Below the pieces are notes generated by a model, which was not told the origin of the DNA, searched no databases, and saw only the letters and a program-made list of their open reading frames with translations. A program made the translations under genes and the position numbers. Of a stretch of DNA of 64,000 nt, positions 47,610 to 55,726 are shown in pieces (positions within the stretch are counted from its first letter, which is position 1; every line of letters starts with the position of its first letter). The DNA is from Psychrobacter sp. MF31 (GTDB taxonomy: Bacteria; Pseudomonadota; Gammaproteobacteria; Pseudomonadales; Moraxellaceae), in assembly GCF_012847335.1 (NCBI RefSeq), contig NZ_JABBDX010000003.1, forward strand, positions 222,238 through 286,237. The letters run 5' to 3'.

Positions 47610-48383
47610 TTAAGCTTTAAAAGCAATCATTGAGGCAAAGTTTAAAAACTGAAACCACGTTAGCTGCCGCTCAAATCCTGCCTCGCCTAAGCGCTTATGA
47701 TGCTCATCGATGGTATCTGTGATTAATACATTCTCTAAAGCGTTGCGTTTGCCGCTGATTTCCATTTCGCTGTAGCCATTAGCGCGTTTAAAATCATAAT
47801 AGCGCTCAATCAGCCAAGCATCAAACTGCTCATCTAAGGCGTGCGTTTTTTCAGTTAAAATTAAAATCCCGCCTGAAGCAAGCGCTTGATAAATTTTGGT
47901 CAATAGCGCTAAACGATCTTCTTTTGGCAAAAACTGCAAGGTTAAATTTAAAATTACCACATCGCAAGGTTCAAACTCAATCTTACGAACATCTTGGGTG
48001 ATCACCTCAATATCATGCTGCGCAAAATGCTCATTTAAAACCGCTTTGGCGCGGCAGGTCATGGCAGGAGAAATATCCACCGCTTTGATTTGCAAATCCT
48101 CAGGAGCAAACTCTCCTGCCAGCGCCATACTTGCTGCCCCAAGCGAGCAGCCCAAATCATAAACGCGGCTGATTTTTAAACCCTCGGCATTTTGCTGGCG
48201 AAACTTGGCATGACGGCGCACAAAAATAGGCAGCATCGCCAACACCTGACCGTAACCGGGGACGCTTCGGCGGATCATGTCCGGAAAGCACGCCACCACC
48301 TGCTCATCAAATGAAAACCGCGCCGCTTTATCAAGGGGGGTGGTAAATAAGGTATCCAATCCTGAACGATCAGCTGTGGTCAT
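47610..48383 (-). CDS. cmoA: Carboxy-S-adenosyl-L-methionine synthase CmoA
   Basis: Makes carboxy-SAM from SAM and prephenate for CmoB. 257 aa. Motifs: [37 protein letters not shown] (cofactor site), [16 protein letters not shown] and [11 protein letters not shown]. The longer frame upstream begins with a non-ATG codon; ATG 48383 ([13 protein letters not shown]) has AGGTG 5 bases before it and is chosen. The pair cmoA-cmoB forms one unit. Confidence 0.95.
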   Translation of the reverse strand: MTTADRSGLDTLFTTPLDKAARFSFDEQVVACFPDMIRRSVPGYGQVLAMLPIFVRRHAKFRQQNAEGLKISRVYDLGCSLGAASMALAGEFAPEDLQIKAVDISPAMTCRAKAVLNEHFAQHDIEVITQDVRKIEFEPCDVVILNLTLQFLPKEDRLALLTKIYQALASGGILILTEKTHALDEQFDAWLIERYYDFKRANGYSEMEISGKRNALENVLITDTIDEHHKRLGEAGFERQLTWFQFLNFASMIAFKA

Positions 48384-48576
48384 GAAAGCACCTATCAAAC
48401 TTAGCAAAAGCGCATTATAACATTACTGTTTGTTACTTATGAGGATTTGCGCGGCTGATAAGCTAATCAAAGTAAAAAGAGTAATCGCGCAGTAAGTTTA
48501 AGCCAACAAAAAACTTTTAAGCCAACAAAAATTTAAACCATTTAAATCAAACCACCCATTAAAATAAGGACAACTT

Positions 48577-49098
48577 ATGCAAACCATCATCTTAGGCGGC
48601 GGCTGCTTTTGGTGCACCGAGTCGGTATTTTTAAGCCTTAAAGGCGTTGATTCCGTCGTTTCAGGTTACATGGGAGGCGAGGCAGCAACGGCAAATTATC
48701 AAGCCGTTTGCGGCGGCGATACCGGTCATATCGAAGTGATTAAAGTTAGCTTTGATGACAAGGTGATCCCCCTTGAAATTATCCTTGATGCGTTTTTTAC
48801 CACCCACGATCCTACCACTAAAGATCGCCAAGGCAACGATGTTGGCAGTCAGTACCGAAGCGTGGTGTTTTATACCGATGACGATCAAAAGCCCACCGTT
48901 GATCGCGTGATTAACGAGCTTCGCGATGGCGGCGTGAACGTGGTAACCGAAGTGCATCCTGCAAGCGAATTTTATGAAGCTGAAGACTACCACCAAGACT
49001 TTTTTAATAAAAATCCGGCTCAGGCGTATTGTAACTTTGCCATTCCGCCAAAGCTTGCCAAACTGCGTCAGTCTTTGAGTCAATATATGACCAGTTAA
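48577..49098 (+). CDS. msrA: Peptide-methionine (S)-S-oxide reductase
   Basis: Repairs oxidised methionine. 173 aa; the active site GGCFWCTESVF has the catalytic Cys at residue 10 and the partner Cys13. VSGYMGG, YQAVCGGDTGHIEV and YRSVVFY follow. Cytoplasmic, no signal peptide. ATG 48577 after AATAAGGACAACTT. Stands alone; a separate msrB is not in the window. Confidence 0.96.
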   Translation: MQTIILGGGCFWCTESVFLSLKGVDSVVSGYMGGEAATANYQAVCGGDTGHIEVIKVSFDDKVIPLEIILDAFFTTHDPTTKDRQGNDVGSQYRSVVFYTDDDQKPTVDRVINELRDGGVNVVTEVHPASEFYEAEDYHQDFFNKNPAQAYCNFAIPPKLAKLRQSLSQYMTS

Positions 49099-49196
49099 CC
49101 TTTGGCAATAACGATTAAAAGCGGCTAGATTTTGTCAAAAGACGATCCCTAAATGCTATCGTCTTTTGCTTATTTTTATCTGGAGTTACTTTTATT

Positions 49197-49237
49197 TGTC
49201 AAGGCTTTTAGCTGTCAAGGCTTTTGGTTGTCAAGAT
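49197..49237 (+). repeat. Short direct repeat, 16-bp unit
   Basis: TGTCAAGGCTTTTAGC, TGTCAAGGCTTTTGGT and a third partial copy TGTCAAG lie head to tail between msrA and tpm. Its composition differs little from the flanks. It may be slippage or a regulatory array. Confidence 0.6.
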
Positions 49238-49344
49238 GGCGCGTCAAGTTTAAGATAGCTTTTCGCTACAGCAAAGCTAGGTAATAAAAGCTAGTCAATA
49301 ATAGCAAACGATGACAACGATCGACAAAAAAATAAGGCGACATT

Positions 49345-50013
49345 ATGAATCCTGAATTTTGGCAATCGCGCTGGCAAAGCGGTCGCATTGGCTTTAACCA
49401 AGACGCGGCAAACCCGTTATTAACGGCGTATTTTTCAGCGCTAAAATTAAGCGTTGGTAGCCGAGTTTTCGTGCCGTTTTGTGGTAAGTCGGTAGATATG
49501 ATTTGGCTTGCCAATCAAGGCTATCACGTCGTTGGCGCCGAATTGGTTGAAGAAGCGGCTTTGGCATTTTTTAAGGAAAATGACCTTGATTTTACGGTGA
49601 TGCCGCACTTAAATCACGCCGGAATTCGCTTTTATCACAGCAAATTGAACAAACAAACCATCACCATCATCACCGGCGATATGTTTGCGTTAACTGCCAA
49701 AGATTTGGGCGAGATTGACGGCGTTTATGACCGAGCCGCCCTCATTGCCATGCCAAAAGAGATGCGAGCGACGTATAGCGCTCAAGTCCAAGCGCTTTGC
49801 CAAACCGCGCCGCAGCTGATTATCACGATCAATTATGACCAAAGCGCTTGGCAGGGACCGCCGTTTTCAGTGACGCCCAATCAAGTTTTGGACTATTATC
49901 AAGACCGCTATGTCATCACCCAGCTTTTAAATACGACATCCGTATTAAATGCTGCGCCTACACTAAGTGTCACTGAGCAAGTCTGGTTGTTGATTCCAAA
50001 GTCAAAATTGTGA
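49345..50013 (+). CDS. tpm: Thiopurine S-methyltransferase family protein
   Basis: 222 aa SAM-dependent methyltransferase. Start MNPEFWQSRWQSGRIGFNQ, the cofactor loop RVFVPFCGKSVDMIWLA, GAELVEEA, and YDRAALIAMPKEMR match bacterial TPMT, which methylates thiols or selenium/tellurium oxyanions. ATG 49345, preceded by AATAAGGCGACATT. It stands alone. In vivo substrate uncertain. Confidence 0.9.
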   Translation: MNPEFWQSRWQSGRIGFNQDAANPLLTAYFSALKLSVGSRVFVPFCGKSVDMIWLANQGYHVVGAELVEEAALAFFKENDLDFTVMPHLNHAGIRFYHSKLNKQTITIITGDMFALTAKDLGEIDGVYDRAALIAMPKEMRATYSAQVQALCQTAPQLIITINYDQSAWQGPPFSVTPNQVLDYYQDRYVITQLLNTTSVLNAAPTLSVTEQVWLLIPKSKL

Positions 50014-50217
50014 TAGCGGTTTTATTTCATTAAAACCTGCCAGCGTTTATCTTACGATAAGCTAATTTTGCGTAAGCTTATCGTAAGTTTGCGTTGGTGT
50101 GTCTTTTCTTTATTCGAGATATTGGTTACTCTGCTAAACGAATTGTTTGAAGAAACAAATTTTTTCAGGAAACAAATTTTTGAAGAAAAGAATTTTCATG
50201 GCTTTTGAGGATAACCA

Positions 50218-51657
50218 ATGAAACCAATGACCCTTTGTTCAAGTTTGCTGGCAGTAGCAGGCTTGAGTTTCGCCGCAACCGCTCAAGCAGCAGACGCGCC
50301 CAATTTATCCAACAGTGAGTTTCAGCAGTGCTTAAATACGCTCAAAAACTCTGCCCAATTTCGCGGTATTAGTGACTCAACCTTTGAGCGCTATCGCCCA
50401 AGCGCTCCTGACCCAAGCGTGATTCAATCGCTCAACTATCAGCCAGAGTTCCAAAAGGACGTTTGGGATTATTTATCCTCGCTTGTGGATAAAGAGCGCG
50501 TTGAAGACGGTATTCGCGCCAAGCAGCAATGGTCTGGCGTATTGCGTCAAATTAACTCGCGCTATGGTGTCAAGCCTGAACACATTTTGGGCGTTTGGGG
50601 CGTTGAATCTAACTTTGGGCAAACCTTAGGTAAAAAGCCGCTGTTTGAGTCGTTAGCTACCCTATCTTGCTTTGATCGCCGTCAAAGCTACTTTCGCGGT
50701 GAGTTTGCTAACGCGTTAAAAATCGTCCAAAACGGCGATATCAATGCCAGTGACATGACTGGATCTTGGGCAGGAGCATTTGGTCAAACGCAGTTTATGC
50801 CGAGCACCTTTTTAGAATTGGCGGTTGATTTTGATGGCGATGGTCGCCGCGATTTGGTCAATAGCGTTCCTGATGCGCTTGCCTCCACTGCCAACTTTTT
50901 AGCAAAACGCGGTTATAAATCGGGCGAGCCTTGGGGCTATGAGGTCAAATTGCCAAGCGGCTATTGGGCAGCCTCCAACCGAAAAGACAAAAAATCAATG
51001 AGCCATTGGCGCGATCAAGGCTTAACGCTTGCCAATGGTAGCCCATTGCCTTATGACTTGAGCAGCGCCGGATTGTTACTGCCTGCTGGCAAAGATGGTC
51101 CTGCATTTTTGGTTGGTAAAAACTTTGATACGTTTTACTCGTATAATGCCTCAGAAAGCTACGCCTTAGCCATCGCGCACCTATCTGATTTGATCACTCG
51201 CGAGGACAGCTCAAAAACCGACTTTATCACTGCTTGGCCAACCGATGATCCAGGAATCAGCCGCCAAGAATCCAAAGACATCCAGCAAGCCCTTCTCAAC
51301 GCGGGCTACGATATTGGCGCGGTCGATGGCATCATTGGTGATAATACGCGAAATGCCATCAAGGACTATCAATCAAGCCATGGCATTTTCCCTGCCGATG
51401 GTCGCGCCGGCAAAAAGTTTTATAATCAAATCGTTGGTCAAAATAAACCCGTTGCCTCAACTACTAATGACAGAATCGGGCAATTGATTCAGCAGCAATC
51501 ACCAAAAGCGAATGCAACACAAAGCTATCCAAGCACCACTTACCCAAGCCGCTCACAAATCACGCAGCCAGCAGCAAAAGTCGGTAACGTCCGTTATCGC
51601 CGCGAGGCAGGTGCTGACGGTGTTGTGCGCTTAGTTCGTGTTGATGAAGGTCAATAA
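50218..51657 (+). CDS. Lytic murein transglycosylase, MltB family
   Basis: 479 aa. Signal peptide, probably cleaved after ATAQA (about 24); no lipobox, so a soluble periplasmic enzyme. The SLT/MltB catalytic domain carries GVWGVESNFGQTLG (catalytic Glu in VESNFG) and AGAFGQTQFMPSTFL with a DFDGDGRRD segment. A C-terminal peptidoglycan-binding domain (about 345-405, DIQQALLNAGYDIGAVDG, then IGDNTRNAIKDYQ) follows, then a Ser/Thr/Gln-rich tail. It cuts glycan strands to 1,6-anhydro ends. ATG 50218 with GAGGATAACCA. Confidence 0.9.
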   Translation: MKPMTLCSSLLAVAGLSFAATAQAADAPNLSNSEFQQCLNTLKNSAQFRGISDSTFERYRPSAPDPSVIQSLNYQPEFQKDVWDYLSSLVDKERVEDGIRAKQQWSGVLRQINSRYGVKPEHILGVWGVESNFGQTLGKKPLFESLATLSCFDRRQSYFRGEFANALKIVQNGDINASDMTGSWAGAFGQTQFMPSTFLELAVDFDGDGRRDLVNSVPDALASTANFLAKRGYKSGEPWGYEVKLPSGYWAASNRKDKKSMSHWRDQGLTLANGSPLPYDLSSAGLLLPAGKDGPAFLVGKNFDTFYSYNASESYALAIAHLSDLITREDSSKTDFITAWPTDDPGISRQESKDIQQALLNAGYDIGAVDGIIGDNTRNAIKDYQSSHGIFPADGRAGKKFYNQIVGQNKPVASTTNDRIGQLIQQQSPKANATQSYPSTTYPSRSQITQPAAKVGNVRYRREAGADGVVRLVRVDEGQ

Positions 51658-51675
51658 TCAATGTTTTAGCAAAAT

Positions 51676-51706
51676 AAAAACCACGTTTAATGAACGTGGT
51701 TTTTTA
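51676..51706. terminator. Bidirectional terminator
   Basis: ACCACGTT-TAATG-AACGTGGT hairpin with A run left and T run right, between the transglycosylase gene and the converging gene. Confidence 0.9.
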
Positions 51707-51740
51707 TTTGATAGCGCTGACTTGATTGCTTGATTACCTA

Positions 51741-52037
51741 CTATATCACTGGCGGTGGATTGGGCTTGCCATTTTCACCATCCCAATTTTCGCGAGCATT
51801 GTCATCTAAATCGGCTGGGGTTTTGCGCTCCCATTTGCCATTTTCGCGCCACGTGGCATCGCCCCAATCCTCTTCTTCTTTGGCATCCCAATCGTTATAA
51901 GTTTTACTAGGATCAAGACCGCGGCGTTTCATATCCGCCACTTGTTCCTCTAAGGTGTGAAATTGCTCGGTGTCGTGCATGGCATTTTCAAGCGCATCAA
52001 GCTCGTTGCTCAGCCGTTGTTTGTCATCCTGCGTCAT
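51741..52037 (-). CDS. Hypothetical acidic protein, Trp-rich C-terminus
   Basis: 98 aa, unrecognised. The N-terminal half is a charged helix, likely coiled-coil (QRLSNELDALENAMHD). The C-terminal half has five Trp residues spaced in acidic/Asn-rich sequence (YNDWDAKEEEDWGDATW and ENWDGENG), ending in a proline tract. No signal peptide or membrane segment. ATG 52037 follows AAAGGAGCAATTT, so it is expressed. It is probably a conserved Moraxellaceae protein, but I cannot name a family. Confidence 0.6.
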   Translation of the reverse strand: MTQDDKQRLSNELDALENAMHDTEQFHTLEEQVADMKRRGLDPSKTYNDWDAKEEEDWGDATWRENGKWERKTPADLDDNARENWDGENGKPNPPPVI

Positions 52038-52237
52038 AAATTGCTCCTTTAATCATTTGAACTGATATTATTGATGACGGTTGTTATTGATTTTTATGGG
52101 TCATCACAGCTTTATTATTATCAAAAGCGCGCAAGTTAACAGTATGCTTTATATTACAAATCGTAGCTTGGATTGATATTTAGTTAACTCAAGGTATTGT
52201 TAAAAACTCATCGATCATCAAACTTGACTTAAGCTCA

Positions 52238-53299
52238 TCAAGCTTGATTTAAATAGTTTTCAAACAAATTTTTAGCATAAAAGGTGAGCTTCCAAAGTTC
52301 TTGCGATGAGCGCCCCCCTGAGGCGGTCAGTTGAATCCAATTGGCAGCAACGAGCAGTTTTTGCAGGCGAATGACATCTTTTTGGTGAATTTGGCAGCGG
52401 GATACGGCATGAACATTGGGCATGATCTTTTTGATGTCGCGCTCAGCTTTGGTAACAATTAGGCGATTGATGCAGCTTTGCAGCCCATAGCTTGAAAAGG
52501 CGGCGGGGATTTTGATCAGTGCTTGCAAAATTTCGCTCCAAGAGAAGCTTAGCGTCATGGTCACATCGCTTAAATTGCCGCCCTCATAAGCTTGAGCGTT
52601 ATATTGAAAGCTAAAGCTGTCGTCTAAATTTAATTGCGTGGTGAGGTTGTCATCATGCTGGGTATCCTGATCGCGATCATTGCTTGGTGTGCTTAGCGAC
52701 TGCGCTTTATCGGAAAATAAGCGATTGGGCGAAAACAGCCGATTAGGAGAGGTGGTATTGATCGAGGGTAGTGCGGCAGCAGGAATCCCACTTGCTGTTT
52801 TGGAAGTTGAGGTTAAAGGCGGCTTGACTGTTTCGGCGCGAACCCAGCCTATGGCAGAATAACGCTCAAGCAAATCATTAAACGCATAGCTTAGCAGCTG
52901 ATTGATGTCTGTGCTGTCACTATAGTAATACACATGGCTTGCCTGCTGCTCGACCGTCCGCGTGAAGTCTTGCAGCTGACGGGTAATGACGGTGCCCTCA
53001 GGAAGCGTTTTGATCAAAATAAGCATGGGTTTGAGCTTGGCTTTGGCGCTCAAATAACTCAAATGCAGCTGACTGACGCCATTTTTATGCGTTGCGCCAT
53101 ATGTTTCGCCAATAACCACCAAGCTAAAATCGCAAGCATCAATACATTGCCTGCCATAAAACGCCGCTTGTGGCAGCTGGCTTGACACATCATAAGTCAA
53201 AAACGCAAGCGACTGAAAAAAGATCGCTAAGCGATCTAAAACCAGCAACTGATCGTTTGCCGCGCAAATGACATGAATATGATAACGACGATTGGGCAC
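52238..53299 (-). CDS. DUF4062-like two-domain protein, GTG start
   Basis: 353 aa. Residues 1-130 or so resemble DUF4062: a fold with a Cys-Asp pair and VVIGETYGATHKNGVS (compare the usual IGxRYG...GxS) and LSYLSAKAKLKPMLILI, as in the TIR-like domain found in STAND and NLR-type proteins. A Ser/Thr/Asn-rich linker (about 165-235) leads to a C-terminal helical or winged-helix-like region ending ASGGRSSQELWKLTFYAKNLF. The start is GTG 53299 with GAGG 5 bases upstream; no ATG lies nearby. It sits on the minus strand next to murI. No NTPase domain is present, so it is not a complete STAND protein. Function unknown. Confidence 0.6.
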   Translation of the reverse strand: MPNRRYHIHVICAANDQLLVLDRLAIFFQSLAFLTYDVSSQLPQAAFYGRQCIDACDFSLVVIGETYGATHKNGVSQLHLSYLSAKAKLKPMLILIKTLPEGTVITRQLQDFTRTVEQQASHVYYYSDSTDINQLLSYAFNDLLERYSAIGWVRAETVKPPLTSTSKTASGIPAAALPSINTTSPNRLFSPNRLFSDKAQSLSTPSNDRDQDTQHDDNLTTQLNLDDSFSFQYNAQAYEGGNLSDVTMTLSFSWSEILQALIKIPAAFSSYGLQSCINRLIVTKAERDIKKIMPNVHAVSRCQIHQKDVIRLQKLLVAANWIQLTASGGRSSQELWKLTFYAKNLFENYLNQA

Positions 53300-53526
53300 A
53301 ATAACCTCGATAACTTCTCGATATGACGATAAGACAGGTAATTTCGCTCATAATCCTAACATAATCTGCAGGTGCTGACCGCAAATTTCCGACCAGCAGC
53401 GGACTATAACCTTACTCAAAGTAGGGATAAATTAACGCTTATTGGGGCAGATCGCAACCTAAAACTGAGTATAAAAAAACCATTCAATATCAAAGCTTAG
53501 TCTGCTTTACAACGATTCAGCATCGC

Positions 53527-54447
53527 CTAAGCCATAACTTCAATCGCAAGCGGCGAACCGATCAGCCGCTGAACGGTCGCCAATAAAGCACTGTGCGGTC
53601 GGCTGGCATAAAACTTGAGCGCGGTGGGCACCGCTGAACTTAAGGTCATCGGCGCTAAAAGATTTTTGCTGGACAAAACGTTTTGAACGCGAGCGGCAAT
53701 GGCTTGACCTGAATCAACAATTTGAATTGCCAGTTGTTTTTTGGCAATCTCTTCGCTCAAAAACGCTTTAAAAAATGGATAATGGGTGCAGCCAAGTACC
53801 AACTGATCAATATTTTGATCGGCAAAATAGTCCAGCTGCTGACAAAGGCTGGTTGCCGTTATTGAGTCAATGGGCATTCCTGCTTCCACCCAAGGCACTA
53901 AATTTGGGTCAAAGTATTTGGTCACTTGAGTGTGATTGGGTTTTGCTACTTCATCGATGACTTGGTTTAAAAGCGTGCCATTGAGCGTCGCTTTGGTCGC
54001 AAGGACGGCAACATGATGCGACTTGCTGGCTAAGACTGCAGGCTTTAACGCAGGAACCAACCCTACGATCGGCAGATTAGGATAGTTTAGCCGAGCAGTG
54101 GTTAGCGCGTAAGCTGAAGCGCTATTGCAAGCAATGACGATCAGCTTACAACCTTGCTGACAAAGCCAATCCACCGCATTTAAAGTGAGCGCTTCAATCT
54201 CTATACTGTCACGATTGCCATACGGGACATTTTGCGTGTCAGCAAAATAAACAAAGCGCTCATTGGGCAGCGCTTTTGCCAAATGCTTATAAACCGATAA
54301 GCCGCCGACTCCTGAATCAAATAGCCCTATGGGCGATTGGGGATTTAACAGGGTTAAAGGCTTTGCTGGTTGGGAAGTTGCTTGGGCGGTAGCAAGGCTT
54401 TTGGCTAAGCTTGTCATGCTGGTCATCGTTTGCGGCATCATTTTCAT
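53527..54447 (-). CDS. murI: Glutamate racemase
   Basis: Makes D-glutamate for peptidoglycan. 306 aa. GLFDSGVGGLSV at about 41, the two catalytic cysteines Cys107 in CNSASAYAL and Cys220 in GCTHYPFF. The conserved fold starts only at residue 39; the first 35 residues or so are a Met/Thr/Ala-rich extension of unknown use. The true start may be a later Met in that stretch, which would shorten it. It is co-directional with the downstream DUF4062-like gene. Confidence 0.93.
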   Translation of the reverse strand: MKMMPQTMTSMTSLAKSLATAQATSQPAKPLTLLNPQSPIGLFDSGVGGLSVYKHLAKALPNERFVYFADTQNVPYGNRDSIEIEALTLNAVDWLCQQGCKLIVIACNSASAYALTTARLNYPNLPIVGLVPALKPAVLASKSHHVAVLATKATLNGTLLNQVIDEVAKPNHTQVTKYFDPNLVPWVEAGMPIDSITATSLCQQLDYFADQNIDQLVLGCTHYPFFKAFLSEEIAKKQLAIQIVDSGQAIAARVQNVLSSKNLLAPMTLSSAVPTALKFYASRPHSALLATVQRLIGSPLAIEVMA

Positions 54448-54492
54448 CGTCAACCCAATTAGGACGGCAAAAGTGCTAGTTTAGCACTAATT

Positions 54493-55239
54493 TTAGTAAA
54501 AGTTTTTATCAAGCTTTGGCATGACTAGTCGATAGTTTTTGCCGCCACTGGTCAATAACAAACTGCTTTGCCCACCAACCTCGACCAGCTCACCGATGTC
54601 AATTAAATGATAAAAAGTATTGCGGTTGATGAGCGCCGTTAACTGATCGCGAACCAAAATATAAGGTCGAATATCCGGATCGTTTATTAGCGTTTTTTGC
54701 GCTAGGGATGGCGGATAAAATGGTCGCAAGCCAATCGGATGCTCCGCATCTAAGCGAAAAACATCGCCTGTAGTCGTGCTAAATTCTAAAAATGAAACGT
54801 CTTTATCCATCACCACCGCCACGTCATTGACCAAAAGCGGCGCGTCCTCAACATGGATTTTTAGCTTTTGTACCGGCGTTTTTAAAAAGTACGTTATTTT
54901 GCCATCGATGACTTCTTGCCATAACACGCTTGCAAATAAGCGCACCAAGCTTTTTCGAGCTATCGGGCGACCTTCATGCCACCAATCGCCATTGGCTTTG
55001 ATAACGATATCAATCTTGCCAATTTGGGTTGGATGCCAGTCCTTGAGCGGTGGAATTTGCAAACTTTGTTGTTGCTCAGTTGCCGATTTTAAATATTGGC
55101 TCAGATGCGCCATTGCCGAATCAAGCGGATCAGTGTCGCTTTGGCTGTTTTGATCAAAATTTGAAGTTTGATCAGGAGTTGAAGTTTGATCCGATTGAGG
55201 ATTTTGAAAGTCATTTTGCGGCTTGGTTGAGTCATTCAT
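54493..55239 (-). CDS. DUF1285 protein with low-complexity N-terminus
   Basis: 248 aa. The core matches DUF1285: KIDIVIKANGDWWHEGRPIA, RKSLVRLFASVLW, KTPVQKLKIHVEDAP, and GLRPFYPPS. Family structures show a small nucleic-acid-binding-like fold, function open. The first 40 residues carry a QTS/SD-rich repeat coded by an 18-bp tandem DNA repeat (55161-55191). ATG 55239 is chosen over the longer frame from 55305, with GGA at 8 bases. It is followed by murI after 45 bp and probably forms a unit with it. Confidence 0.8.
   Translation of the reverse strand: MNDSTKPQNDFQNPQSDQTSTPDQTSNFDQNSQSDTDPLDSAMAHLSQYLKSATEQQQSLQIPPLKDWHPTQIGKIDIVIKANGDWWHEGRPIARKSLVRLFASVLWQEVIDGKITYFLKTPVQKLKIHVEDAPLLVNDVAVVMDKDVSFLEFSTTTGDVFRLDAEHPIGLRPFYPPSLAQKTLINDPDIRPYILVRDQLTALINRNTFYHLIDIGELVEVGGQSSLLLTSGGKNYRLVMPKLDKNFY
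55161..55191. repeat. 18-bp tandem repeat inside DUF1285 gene
   Basis: TTGAAGTTTGATC occurs at 55161-55173 and 55179-55191, coding the DQTS-type repeats of the N-terminal tail. Confidence 0.65.
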
Positions 55240-55726
55240 GATCGTTTTCCAAGAGTTGTCATAACTAGGCGTAAAATAGGTAAAAAACCTTTTGCCTTTT
55301 ACCATAAGGTTGCGTTAAAGTTTGCGATCATCTGCAAATAATGTCGTTTTAGTTTCAGTTTTGGTCATATTGCGGTATGATATCCCAAATCTTTCATTCG
55401 GTTTTGATGATATAAATCAAAATAGCGCAACAAGGATCCTTTTTGCGTATCGTGATTGTAAGACGTTTCTTTTATAATGAAGTACTTTAATCAACGAAGT
55501 CACTTAATTAAAATGGTCTCATGAGTGTCCGTTTTAATCACCCCTTCACGTTGTGTCTTGATATCATGCCAAGGCTGTGGTCTTGGCGGATCAATCATCG
55601 TGACATTGAGTTGTGATGCCATCAATGTGACGATAAGGCAGCTTGTGTCTGAGGTAGTTGTTGGCGGCGCTGTGATTGCCGCGCCCCTCTTGCCGCAGAG
55701 AAGCCACGAAGAATTTAGGAGTAGGT
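55240..55726. other. Intergenic region DUF1285 gene / ETF-QO gene
   Basis: 487 bp. The left half is AT-rich with a perfect -10 TATAAT at 55473-55478. The right part (about 55540-55700) has higher GC and several overlapping open frames on both strands, none with a supported start. It may hold a decayed gene, or only leader sequence for the ETF-QO gene. Confidence 0.4.
55473..55478 (+). promoter_or_regulatory. Candidate -10 element upstream of ETF-QO gene
   Basis: TATAAT with a poor -35 (TCGTGA, 17 bp upstream). It would give a leader near 240 nt before ATG 55727. Confidence 0.35.
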
